The notes under the pieces: model-generated
The model's input: only the letters and a program-made list of their open reading frames with translations
What the model was told of the DNA's origin: nothing
The model's database searches: none
Position numbers and translations under genes: made by a program
Assembly (NCBI RefSeq): GCF_000002995.4
Contig: NW_025062478.1
Span: 9,338,001 to 9,402,000, forward strand
Origin: Brugia malayi
Lineage: Eukaryota > Nematoda > Chromadorea > Rhabditida > Onchocercidae
Direction: 5' to 3'
DNA length: 64,000 nt
Shown here: positions 50,001-64,000 of the stretch, in pieces
Numbering within the stretch: the first letter of the stretch is position 1
Layout of the letters: each line of letters opens with the position of its first letter

Positions 50001-51917
50001 ATAGAAGGAACAAAACTGATTAGTTTAATTTCATTTATAATGTTGCTTAATTAAATTTTCTATTGTTGCTAATTGATCATTTAAATTGAATGCTAAATCT
50101 AATTTACTTATTGTTGCATTGATTACTTATCATATCACCTAAATAATAAGTATTTTATTATCAGTAATAAAAAAAAGATATTAAAAATGAAGTACTTACT
50201 TGTTGTTCATAATTTTCAGTTTTCTTACAACCCAAAATTCGTATATCATTATGAGAAACTGACTGAAATTGCATTATATAAGATTTCAAAACAAAAAAAA
50301 AAAAAAAAAAAAAAAAGCCATAATCTCAAAATGATTAAAAAATTCTTTTGAAAATTAAGCTCAGAAAATATTTTGCAATAATTTTTTTTTTTAAAATTAA
50401 AATAAAACTTTGTCGTTAGCAATAAAAAATTAAATTACTTTTCCATCACTTAAAAACATATTTAAAACATTTTGAATTTTGATAAAATAGTAATCATGTA
50501 GAAATAAATGCTTTTTTAAAGTTAAATTTATATTCAATTATTTATCAAAAAAAAAAAAAAAATAAATAATAAATGAAAACGAAATAAAAATAGTGTTTCA
50601 AATTTTAAATAATTCTTCTTCTCATTTCTTGAAAAAAAAAAAAAAAACAAATAAGTAAATAAATAAATAATAAACAAATAAATAAAAAATAAAAAAGGAA
50701 ATATTTATAAAATATACTAACATTTTTGGTACAGTTTGATTGTGCCACGAGAATATCAATGATATATTTGACGCCACCTACTACCTGTGACGTCACACGT
50801 AAAACTTTCACGGGTATCCAGTGATATGCGTCATTTGACGCACGATTCATTTCAGTTGCAGCACGCCATGACATATCCTATATGTATTTTTTCTATTTTT
50901 ATTTATTTAAAAAAAAAAGGAAAAATTCATTTCAATACTTTTTAATCTGAATAGAAATTGATTACGGTAGAAATTAAATAATTGATAATTTTATTTCTAA
51001 TTATAATTGCAGATGTAATTTGATAATTTTATAACATGCAATGATGCATTACTATATTAAATAATATAAATATTATACAATGATAATCATTTTCTAGTTT
51101 TGTTTTTTTTTTTGATAAATGATATTATCACTTATTGAAAACATAATTTTTCTTAAGAAAAAAAAAATGATAAAATAAAATTGATACCGTGAAAAAATAA
51201 AACAAAACTGATATTGCAAAAAAAAAAAAAAATGATAAGATCAAACTGATATTGTAGAAAGAATGATAAGATAAAACTAATGTTGCAAAAAAAAATGATA
51301 CGATAAAATTTAGAGATAACATATTGTCAGTAAAATTCTTTTTTTTTTTTAACTTTTAACTTAACCTTGTCAATTTGACTTTTCAATTTAATTTAACTTA
51401 ATCTTAAGAGAACTAAACAAACAATAATAAACAGTAAAAAAAAAAAAAACAAATTATTCCATTTAATTCATTTATTAATAAAGATATATTAGATTAAAGT
51501 ATATTAGATTGAAAATTTATCAAATATCACACATTTTTTTTTTTTTTTTTAAACTGAATTCATAATTTTTTGTTTTTTTTTTTTAAAGTAATGAAATTAA
51601 ATAATCAATTATAATGTAAAATAGACTCGTAGTTAACATCGAGAAAAAAAATTTTTTTTTTTTTCTTAAATAAAAATTTCATATAAAATAAGAAAAATAA
51701 TAGTGATAAGTAGTAATACCTCAAATTGTGTGTTATCAATTTGCTCAACGTCATGTTTACCACCAATTAAGAATGATTGTCGAACATCTTTCATCTGATC
51801 AATCGATAATTGTTGATCATTATCATTATTAAACTTTTTGGTAGTATGTATAATACTACTTAATACAGCAATAATATTTGCCAAGGCAATTAGAGTTATT
51901 GTTCGAATCAATAACAT
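44081..51917 (-). CDS. Cathepsin F-type cysteine protease with N-terminal cystatin domain
   Basis: Ten exons: 51917-51720, 50877-50722, 50262-50200, 49605-49502, 49196-49050, 48719-48560, 48346-48205, 47643-47484, 47185-47007 and 44328-44081; all GT-AG and in phase; 518 aa. Residues 1 to about 20 are a signal peptide ([20 protein letters not shown]). Residues about 67-165 are a cystatin-like domain: [17 protein letters not shown] at 97-101 (the Q-x-V-x-G loop) and [13 protein letters not shown]. Then comes an I29 inhibitor propeptide with an ERFNIN-type helix ([19 protein letters not shown]) and the GTAIYG motif. The mature C1 peptidase starts around [12 protein letters not shown]. Catalytic residues are all present: Gln323 (KNQG), Cys329 (GSCGSCWAF), His465 (NHGV) and Asn485 (KNSWG). 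This architecture defines cathepsin F (about 480 aa in human). It acts in lysosomes or is secreted; in parasitic worms such enzymes are often secreted digestive or host-degrading proteases. The 2.7-kb last intron holds AAT repeats and a hairpin. Confidence 0.95.
45422..45628 (+). CDS. Doubtful Lys-rich ORF antisense within a cathepsin F intron
   Basis: An ATG-started frame of 68 aa, [20 protein letters not shown] then extremely Lys-rich. It follows a 21-A run and is directly followed by a strong hairpin (45627-45695). It lies on the strand opposite cathepsin F in the intron between exons 9 and 10. Composition is mostly A-run derived, so it may be noise, or an A-rich insertion. Confidence 0.15.
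   Translation: MFKTLKKIILFHSTKSFSSIISIPANKKKKKMSFRKRKEKIEKKVFRKKKNNLKWKKLYKLMKKNEFK
45627..45695. other. Inverted repeat (19-bp arms) with a G+C-rich 32-nt loop
   Basis: The left arm AAATTTAAAATAATGCAAA (45627-45645) is complementary to 45678-45695 except for one missing T. The loop at 45646-45677 carries GGCATCGCTTACCCTACGGC, far richer in G+C than anything nearby. It lies inside the last intron of cathepsin F. It may be a mobile-element remnant or structured RNA. Confidence 0.55.
45865..46315. repeat. Intronic AAT and TTA microsatellites
   Basis: AAT-type triplets at about 45865-46015 and the complementary TTA/ATT type at about 46175-46310, in opposite orientation. The two could pair to form a long A+T hairpin in the cathepsin F pre-mRNA. 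Confidence 0.8.
47200..47253. repeat. CT dinucleotide tract in a cathepsin F intron
   Basis: CTCTCTCC-type tract starting about 15 bp upstream (in transcript orientation) of exon 9. On the transcribed strand it is a GA-rich run immediately before the splice acceptor, replacing the usual pyrimidine tract except for the last few bases. Confidence 0.85.
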
Positions 51918-53071
51918 TTTTTGTTTTTCTTGTAACCTTAATATAAATTTTTGAAATTAAGCAAATATTTTATTTCTTTTTTAATTTAAAAATTTTGTTG
52001 ATTGATTCTAAACTTTTGATAAACTGAATTTAATAAATTTTTTGCTCTTTTTTAAGTCTTAGAAATGAAAAATAATATTTTAAAATGGTTTTCATTTCAA
52101 AAGAAAAACAAAATTAAAAAAAAAAAAATTAAAAGAAATGAAAAGAGTTTTCTCTCTCTCTCTCTCTCAAAAAAAAAAAATAATAAATGAATTGGGAAAA
52201 AGCAATAAATTATTGAGTAAATAGAAGGAAAAGTACTGCAAAACTTTATTTTCGTTTCAAAGAAAAAAAAAAGATAAATTAATGAATTAATTAAGTGATA
52301 AATATACAAATGGATTGTTTATTTATTTTTTCTTTTTAAAAGATAAGAAACTAAGAAAGTTGACAAAATAATAATTAATTAAAGAAAATTATGAAGATGA
52401 GAAATAAATTAATTGAACAAATTAATAAATGCATGAAATGAAACAAAAAAAAAAAAAGAGTAATGAAAAATTTTTTAAATTTGATCGATTCTTTAGATCA
52501 CATTAATTTTTAAAAATAAAATAATGAAGATAAAAAAAAGAAAAAAGATTAATTTAATTAATGCTAGTTAATTAAATGAAAGTATACAAAGTAAAGTAAA
52601 AATAAATATATGAAATAAGTTAATTTAATTAGTAAATCAATTCCAATACCATTTTTTTTTTTTAAAAAAAAAGAAACTATTAATTAAGCAATTAACTGAT
52701 TGCTAACGATAACTAATAGGAAGAAGAAATGAAAATGAGTTAAACATAAAGGAATGAAATTTGAAATTTTTATGAGAATTTGAAATTAAGGTTAAGGACA
52801 AATTAATTAATTTTATTTTTTATATTTATTACGATTTCGTTTTATTTTAACGTTTAAAATAATTAAATTCTAATTTTTTCTTTTTTTTTTTAAAAAAAAG
52901 AAAAGAAATAAAATGGTCGATGATTAGTTGAAATTAAAATATGTTTGGATGAAATAAAATGATTCAGAAATTTGGTCCAAGTAATATTATCGATGTGCTT
53001 TTTCCATTGTAATAGGGGAAAAGAAGAAGAGAGAGAGAGAGGGAAGGACAGAGATAGAGAGGAAAGGGAGA

Positions 53072-53113
<42 letters not shown>

Positions 53114-53328
53114 AAAGAGAAAGAATGATAAAAGGTTGGGTTAAGAAACCTGTTCATAAGGTTCAAAAATGATAAGAAATTTTCATTTGATAATGATAAT
53201 AATAATAATTTTTTGCTTCTTTATATGATATTCTCTAACTAAAATCTTATTGAAGAGAGAAAATTATTTTAATTTGTATAAATTTTAATTTTAAAAAATA
53301 TTTCATTAACAATAAATATAGCAAATTA

Positions 53329-53359
<31 letters not shown>

Positions 53360-54099
53360 CAAAAAGAATATAAAATGTTATATTGAAAATTTTTACTAGT
53401 GAAGCATTAAAATTAAATTTCAGTAAGCAATGAAACATAATTTGTTTTTATTATCTCTTTTAATGACAAATTTAAAAAAAAGAAAGAAAAAACTAAAAAA
53501 TGAATTTTCACTTTTTAAATAAACATTTTAAAAATATAACTGTTTCTTTTACTAATCCAATAAAGAAGAACAATGATTTAATTTTCAAATTTACCAAATT
53601 CTAGTCGAAGAATTTGGAATAGCTTGGAAAATGTATGTTTATTAAAATTTAACTGAATAAAAAGAGATAAGTAAATAAACAAATAAACAAATAAGTAAAT
53701 AGGTGAACATGTTCATAGAAAAATAATTTAAAAGGAGACTTAAAAATATAATAAATTATCAAATATTTTGAATTGTATGTTTATTAAATTCACTAATGAA
53801 GGAAAAAATTAAAAAAAAGCAAAAGAATACTATGAACATAAAAAAAAAAAAGTTGGAGAAAAAATAGAAATTAAATATAAATTTATGCAGTCAATTTCAA
53901 ATTGAAAATTCTCAAAATGACTTTACATTTCAATACACTTTCATTGATCAGAGAGGACAAAAAAAAAAAAATTGTTCTTCCTTTTTTCCTTCACAACTAA
54001 AGAAATACATTCATCGATAATTGTTCAAGCAAACAATTTTAATTTAAAGTTTAAAATTCAGAAAATTAATCAAATGATGCGAGGTAAGCTTCGAAATAA
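51918..54099. other. Intergenic DNA upstream of cathepsin F
   Basis: A/T-rich with a CT tract (52148-52168) and a GA-rich block (53015-53125). No exon seen. The Arg/Glu-rich plus-strand frame at 52972-53172 is a shadow of the GA block. Confidence 0.5.
53015..53125. repeat. GA-rich repeat
   Basis: Mixed GAGAGG/GGAA and pure GA runs over about 110 bp. Confidence 0.9.
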
Positions 54100-54275
54100 A
54101 TTAATAATAACAATGATAATAGTAATAATAATAACAATAACAAAATAATAGTAGTAATAAGTAATAAATAATAATAATAAATATTGATAACGGTAACACT
54201 AATAATAATAATAATAATAATAAAAAATAAAATAATAAAATAATAATAATAATAATAATAATAAATAATAATAAT

Positions 54276-54315
<40 letters not shown>

Positions 54316-54882
54316 TAATAATAATAAATAATAAATAATAACAAATAAATAATAATAATAATAATAATAAATAATAACAAACAATAAATAATGGTAGCAA
54401 TAATAATAATAATAATAAATAATAACAAACAATAAATAATGGTAGCAATAATAATAATAATAATAAATAATAACAAACAATAAATAATGGTAGCAATAAT
54501 AATAATAATAAATAATAATAAATAATAAAAATAACAAACAATAAATAATGGTAGCAATAATAATAATAATAAATAATAAAAATAATAAATAATAATAATA
54601 ATAATAATAATAAATAATAACAAACAATAAATAATGGTAGCAATAATAATAATAATAAATAATAACAAACAATAAATAATGGTAGCAATAATAATAATAA
54701 TAATAAATAATAACAAACAATAAATAATGGTAGCAATAATAATAATAATAATAAATAATAACAAACAATAAATAATGGTAGCAATAATAATAATAATAAT
54801 AAATAATAACAAACAATAAATAATGGTAGCAATAATAATAATAATAAATAATAACAAACAATAAATCATGGTAATACTTTTC

Positions 54883-54929
<47 letters not shown>

Positions 54930-55197
54930 TAACAAACAATAAATAATGGTAGCAATAATAATAATAAAATAATAACAAACAATAAATAATGGTAGCAATA
55001 ATAATAATAAATAATAACAAACAATAAATCATGGTAATACTTTTCATAATAATAATAATAATAATAAATAATGGTAGCAATAATAATAATAAATAATAAC
55101 AAACAATAAATCATGGTAATACTTGTCATAATAATAATAATAAATAATGGTAACAGTAATAGTAATAATAATAATAATCAATAGTAATACTAGTAAA
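54100..55197. repeat. AAT-based 45-48 bp minisatellite, about 15 copies
   Basis: Built of AATAATAACAAACAATAAAT followed by AATGGTAGC and a variable AAT run. The marker GGTAGC recurs at 54393, 54441, 54489, 54550, 54636, 54681, 54729, 54777 and 54825, then at wider intervals. A variant AAATCATGGTAATACTT appears three times in the right part. The 180-310 residue minus-strand open frames are Ile/Tyr/Leu artefacts. Confidence 0.95.
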
Positions 55198-56395
55198 AGT
55201 AATAATGTGATATGGAAATGAAAGAGAGAGAGAGAGAGAGAGAGGAGAAGACTGAGAAAGAAAGAGAATGGAAAAGAGAAAGAGTGAGGGGGCATAATGA
55301 AATAAATATAAATAAATGCTTTAAATTTTAGCAGATTAAAGAGAAATGAGGTAAAAAAGCTATGTGTAAAGACAGAGAAAGCAGAGAGAAGACAATTAGC
55401 GCATTTTAAACAATTAGCGCTCGCTCATTCCTCTTCGCCGATATGTTCGTATTTCTAGAAAGTATTTCCGGTTGTAAACTTGATTTAAGACAATGCAAAA
55501 CAAAGAAAGGAAAGCAATTATGGACGAATATTACTAACTAACTAAAATTTCGGCGCATTTATATTATCAATAGAACACAGAGAAATATATTGAAATTTAA
55601 ACTGATTGTAAATATGAATATGAATTAGAAATGTAGTAATAATATAAATACATCAATCATTGTTTAATTGAATTAAATAAAATTAATTAAATGAAATGAA
55701 ACTGAATTGAATAAAATTAAATGCAATGAAAATTAGTGTAATTAGATTAATATGAAATTATAGAGAATTGATAAAATTAAATGAAATTAAATAAAAATTT
55801 AACAGCAATGAATTAAAATAGTTTAAACTTGAAATATTACAATAATCTTTTCTTTTTTACATTATTACATCTAATAATTGCTATATTTTTACAACACTTT
55901 CAAGAAATTTCAGGAAAACAAAAAAAAAAATTTTTTTTTTTTTTTGATAATAATCAAAATTTTACATTGCTTATTCTACTTTATTTTTTTTATTAAAATT
56001 TCATTTAAATTACTCAACTAAGATAAAATTAAACAATTTAATTGAATTAAATTCAGTTGATTAAAATAAATTGTAAATTAGGATAAAATATTATCAACAA
56101 ATTAAATTACTAATACAATAAACAATAACAACAACAAGAATAAAAAAAAAGGTAACGAAAGATATACTAAAAAATAAAGTGTAGAAAATTGGAAAATGAA
56201 AGTTATTTAGCAAATTCTTGAAGCACAAAGAGTAAAGAATAGCAAAAAAAAAGAAAAGATAAGCTGTGGAAGCTTAGTAGCAAATCAACAAGCACTAACA
56301 ACAATCAATAATTAATCTGTTGCAGAGAGGAGGAAAGGGTAAGATTATTAGCTAAGATGAATGATTGATTGATTGATTGGTTGTGTGATGAAGGA
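55198..56395. other. Intergenic DNA with GA tract and a small G+C island
   Basis: A GA tract (55224-55245) is followed by GA-rich DNA. At 55390-55480 there is a G+C-richer patch with the direct repeat CAATTAGCGC (55393 and 55411) and CGCTCGCTC. No coding exon is seen. A further TTTCGGCGCATTTATA lies near 55548. The rest is A/T-rich. Confidence 0.5.
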
Positions 56396-56935
56396 GAAGG
56401 AGGAGGAGGAGGAATGAGGAACGAGTAGGAGGGAGGAGAGGAATGAAGGGGAGGAAGAAGAGGAACGAGTAGGAGGGAGGAGAGGAATGAAGGGGAGGAA
56501 GAAGAGGAACGAGTAGGAGGGAGGAGAGGAATGAAGGGGAGGAAGAAGAGAGAGGAATAAATAGGAGGAGGAGGAATGAGGAATGAATAGGAGGAAGGAG
56601 AGGAATGAAGGGGAGGAAGAAGAGGAATGAAGGGGAGGAAGGAGAGAGAGGAATGAGGAATGAATAGGAGGAAGGAGAGGAATGAAGGGGAGGAAGAAGA
56701 GGAACGAGTAGGGGAGGAAGAAGAGGAACGAGTAGGAGGGAGGAGAGGAATGAAGGGGAGGAAGAAGAGGAATAAAGGGGAGGAAGAAGAGGAACGAGTA
56801 GGAGGGAGGAGAGGAATGAAGGGGAGGAAGAGGAGGAATAAAGGGGAGGAAGAAGAGGAACGAGTAGGAGGAAAAGAGGAGGAATGAAGAGGAAGAGGAG
56901 GAACAAGGAATGAATAGGAGTGAAGAAGAGGAATG
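56396..56935. repeat. 44-bp polypurine minisatellite
   Basis: Variable units, typical core GGAACGAGTAGGAGGGAGGA plus GAATGAAGGGGAGGAAGAAG; the exact 44-bp period is visible at the left end (56421, 56465, 56509) and becomes irregular to the right. Purine-only on the plus strand. Ser/Pro/Phe/Leu-rich frames on the minus strand are artefacts. Confidence 0.93.
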
Positions 56936-59455
56936 AAATGAAAGATGACTGATTGATAGTAGTGAAATGAGAGAAAATGGGCGATAAAGCAAAGAATGAT
57001 AAATTGATTATGAGTGAAAATTAATGATATTTTGTTATCAATTAATCAAAAAATAATTATTTTTCTTTTTTTTTGTTGTTGTTTATTAACTTATTAAATT
57101 TTAGTAATAATTGTATGAAAAGGAATGAAAAGTATTTAGATGATAAGAAATGATAAGAATGAATAAATATTGTGCTATGATTGATAAGAAAGATAATTTG
57201 AGTGAAATCAAGCAATATTTGCTAGTTTTTTTTTTTATAATTTAATAAATAAATTTAATCTTTAAATGATTTTTTAGGTATGAGAAAAATTCGGGAAAAT
57301 GCAATTATCACATATATACATGATAAATTTAATTAAATGATAAATAAAGCTAAATTATAAACAAATTTAATTAAATGATAAACAAATTTAATTAAATGAT
57401 TAATATAAATTTTGTAAACTATCTTTTTTTTTTTAAATATATATTTAATAATTTAATTCGTTTATCATATTGCTAGCTAATGACAGAATATTTTATTTAT
57501 TGAAAATTAAATTTAAAACAAAGTTTAAAATTAGAATTTAATATTCTGTTAATTATTCCAGTTAAAAAAAAAGTCTTTTTATTAAAGTTTTCATACAATT
57601 ATTATAAGTCAAAGAAAACAATGAAAAAAATTTAACTGAATTTCAAAAATATTTATTCAATGAGAACAAAAAAAAAAAAAACAAAAAACAAATTAATGTA
57701 AGTGAAAAAAAATTTGAATTTTTTAATGCAATTATTATAAAATACATTTAATTATATTTAAATTTTCAAATTATACAATCATTTCGTAAATTATTTGAAT
57801 TTTCATTTAATTTTGATGCGAAATTTTTTGGTATTTTATTGATGAGAAAGGAAGAATAAATTTCTATGTGTTATCTGTTTATTTGCAATTATAATTAATC
57901 ATTTATCATGCTTAATTTTCTTATCAAACATTTTTGTTTTTATCATATCATACTGAACTGATTAACATTCCTAACTAATATTTCCCATTTTTTTTTCTTT
58001 TATCTTTTAATCTAATGGTATTTTCCCCCTTTTTTTTTTTTCTAAATTGAATTCCTTCTACTTTTTTCTTCGTATTAAATTTTTTTTCGTAGCAATTGTC
58101 TAGGAATACAAATCATTTGTAAAAAATTAGGTAAATATTATATTAATTAATTTGGGCAAAAATATATTAGAGAGGTATAATTGTAATTAGGTAAAATTTT
58201 ACTAAAATTAGAAAAGGTTATTTATTTGGTTAGATTAATTTAGGTTTCAATACAATTTAAAGCACAATAGAATAAAATAAAATCACAGGTAGTCAAATCA
58301 CAAGCGCTAATTAATTATTAAATTTTTTCATTTATTCGAATTAATTATACTAAGTAAAAAAATTTTTTTTTGTACTTACTATGACTTTTGTTTGTAAATT
58401 ACTGTTTACTTTGGGTGATATTTAAAATTGTATTGAATATTTCCATTTCTGTTTTCTTTGTTTTTGGAATTAAAAAATTTTTTGGAGATTTTTTTGAAAA
58501 AATTCAATCAAGAATATAAAAAGAAATTAAAGAAAAAAAGATTAAGTGAAAAATATAGATAATAATTAGCGAATGGAAAAAAAGAATTCTTTTTTTGAAA
58601 GAAAAACTATTTTTTTGTAACAGAAAAAAATCTTATCAATTAAAAAAGAAAAATTTAAATAAACAAACAGTTATTATAGTATTTTATTTGCTATTATTGA
58701 TTTTATATCATTTTTTATGTAACGCTGGAAAGTTAAGATAATAATTAAAATATATAATGGAACAATGATTTGTAATTTAATCAAAAACGAAAAAATTTTT
58801 AATTAAAAAGTTAAATATAATTGAAGTCTTCCAATTAAAGCATTTAAAACAATTGTTATCAAAACTAACAAAGAAAGAAAAATTTTTTTCTCGAATAAAA
58901 TTTGTATTGTATATTGCTAAACATTTTTCAGGTGTTTATTTACAAAACAAGATTTAAAAAAACAAAAACAAAAACGAAATATTCCAAGCAATTAATGAGT
59001 AATAATATTTCATATAAATTATTGCAATATTTCAAATTCAAAAAAATAAAATTAATAGGAATTTCTACTAATCAAATAAATTATTCGACAAATATTAACA
59101 AAAAAGAAAAGAGAAAAATTCCAAAAAAAACAGTTCATCTCAACAAAAATATTATAATCGATTTGTCATTGAAGTACTAAAAAATTCCGATTGTACATTT
59201 GATTGACATTTAGCGAGCAATAGTGTCACATTATTTCTGAAATTTTGGTTTAAAAAACTAACACATAATCAATTATATATTACTTTATTTTATGAATTTT
59301 CAAGACCTTCAAAAATTCTCAATTTCAAAATTTAAATTCTTGAGAACCAGAGGAAAAAAAAGGTAAAAACACATTAATAATTTAAAAATTAATATAAGAA
59401 AAAAATAAAAAAAATTTTTCCTAGAAAGCATTTTTTCTTTTTAATCAAATATTTA
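56936..59455. other. A+T-rich intergenic DNA
   Basis: No supported gene. A plus-strand frame (ATG at 58995, stop 59178-59180, 61 aa, Lys/Ile/Asn-rich, ending IIIDLSLKY) is preceded by a good acceptor TTTTTCAG at 58924-58931. It could be the last exon of an unseen gene convergent with the Kazal gene, but no partner exon in phase was found. Confidence 0.45.

Positions 59456-64000
<4,545 letters not shown>

Noticed and set aside
52972..53172. Plus-strand Arg/Glu-rich frame
   Set aside because: Direct translation of the GA repeat block.
54066..55295. Minus-strand open frames of up to 310 codons
   Set aside because: Entirely Ile/Tyr/Leu from AAT repeats; all three frames are open together, as expected of a triplet repeat.
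56348..56992. Minus-strand Ser/Pro/Phe/Leu frames of 184-214 codons
   Set aside because: Reverse strand of the polypurine minisatellite; two frames open at once, no unique sequence.
58902..59180. Plus-strand Lys/Asn/Ile-rich frame after a good splice acceptor
   Set aside because: Begins at a TTG, no upstream exon in phase found; kept only as a remark under the intergenic entry.

Overview
This is a very A+T-rich stretch of a eukaryotic, almost certainly animal, genome. Genes are broken into many short exons by GT-AG introns whose 3' ends usually read TTTCAG or TTTTAG. Gene-free DNA is full of homopolymers, AAT, GA and TATG microsatellites and longer tandem repeats. There are no bacterial operons, RNA operons or recognisable transposon proteins. 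The TTTCAG acceptors, the Cys-Cys style Kazal modules, the cystatin-bearing cathepsin F and the small Ly6-type protein together fit a nematode best. That is an inference from general features; no marker gene fixes the species.

Layout. 1-9035: no confident gene; minisatellites, AAT/AAAT/GA tracts, a T19-G16 homopolymer junction, a candidate structured RNA (2556-2669) and a possible 37-aa membrane micropeptide. 9136-17101 (-): complete MMS19, 23 coding exons, 966 codons. 18596-18828: cluster of TTACGTCA motifs. 19435-21696 (-): secreted or GPI-anchored Ly6-like protein with a hairpin-forming repeat array in an intron. 25470-27031 (+): 212-aa coiled-coil protein with an Asn-rich tail. 29673-33503 (-): unrecognised 277-aa protein in seven exons. 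34136-35818: 60-bp satellite, 28 copies. 36972-37355: hairpin plus 53-bp repeats. 37502-41977 (-): divergent BTB-like protein in seven exons. 44081-51917 (-): cathepsin F (signal peptide, cystatin domain, I29 propeptide, C1 peptidase) in ten exons. 52-59 kb: repeat-rich intergenic DNA. 59456-64000 (-): 3' part of a multi-Kazal protein whose last module sits behind a splice acceptor reading TG instead of AG.

The exon models were built by hand. Each was checked for reading-frame continuity: every predicted junction keeps phase and every complete coding length is a multiple of three. The genes do not form a pathway. MMS19 serves cytosolic Fe-S protein maturation, cathepsin F is a lysosomal or secreted protease, and the Kazal protein is probably an extracellular protease inhibitor or matrix protein. 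All genes except the coiled-coil gene are on the minus strand. No obviously new multi-gene system is visible. The most interesting non-coding signals are the structured-RNA candidate, the hairpin array in the Ly6-gene intron, the GATA-dense satellite, the TTACGTCA cluster and the mutated Kazal acceptor.
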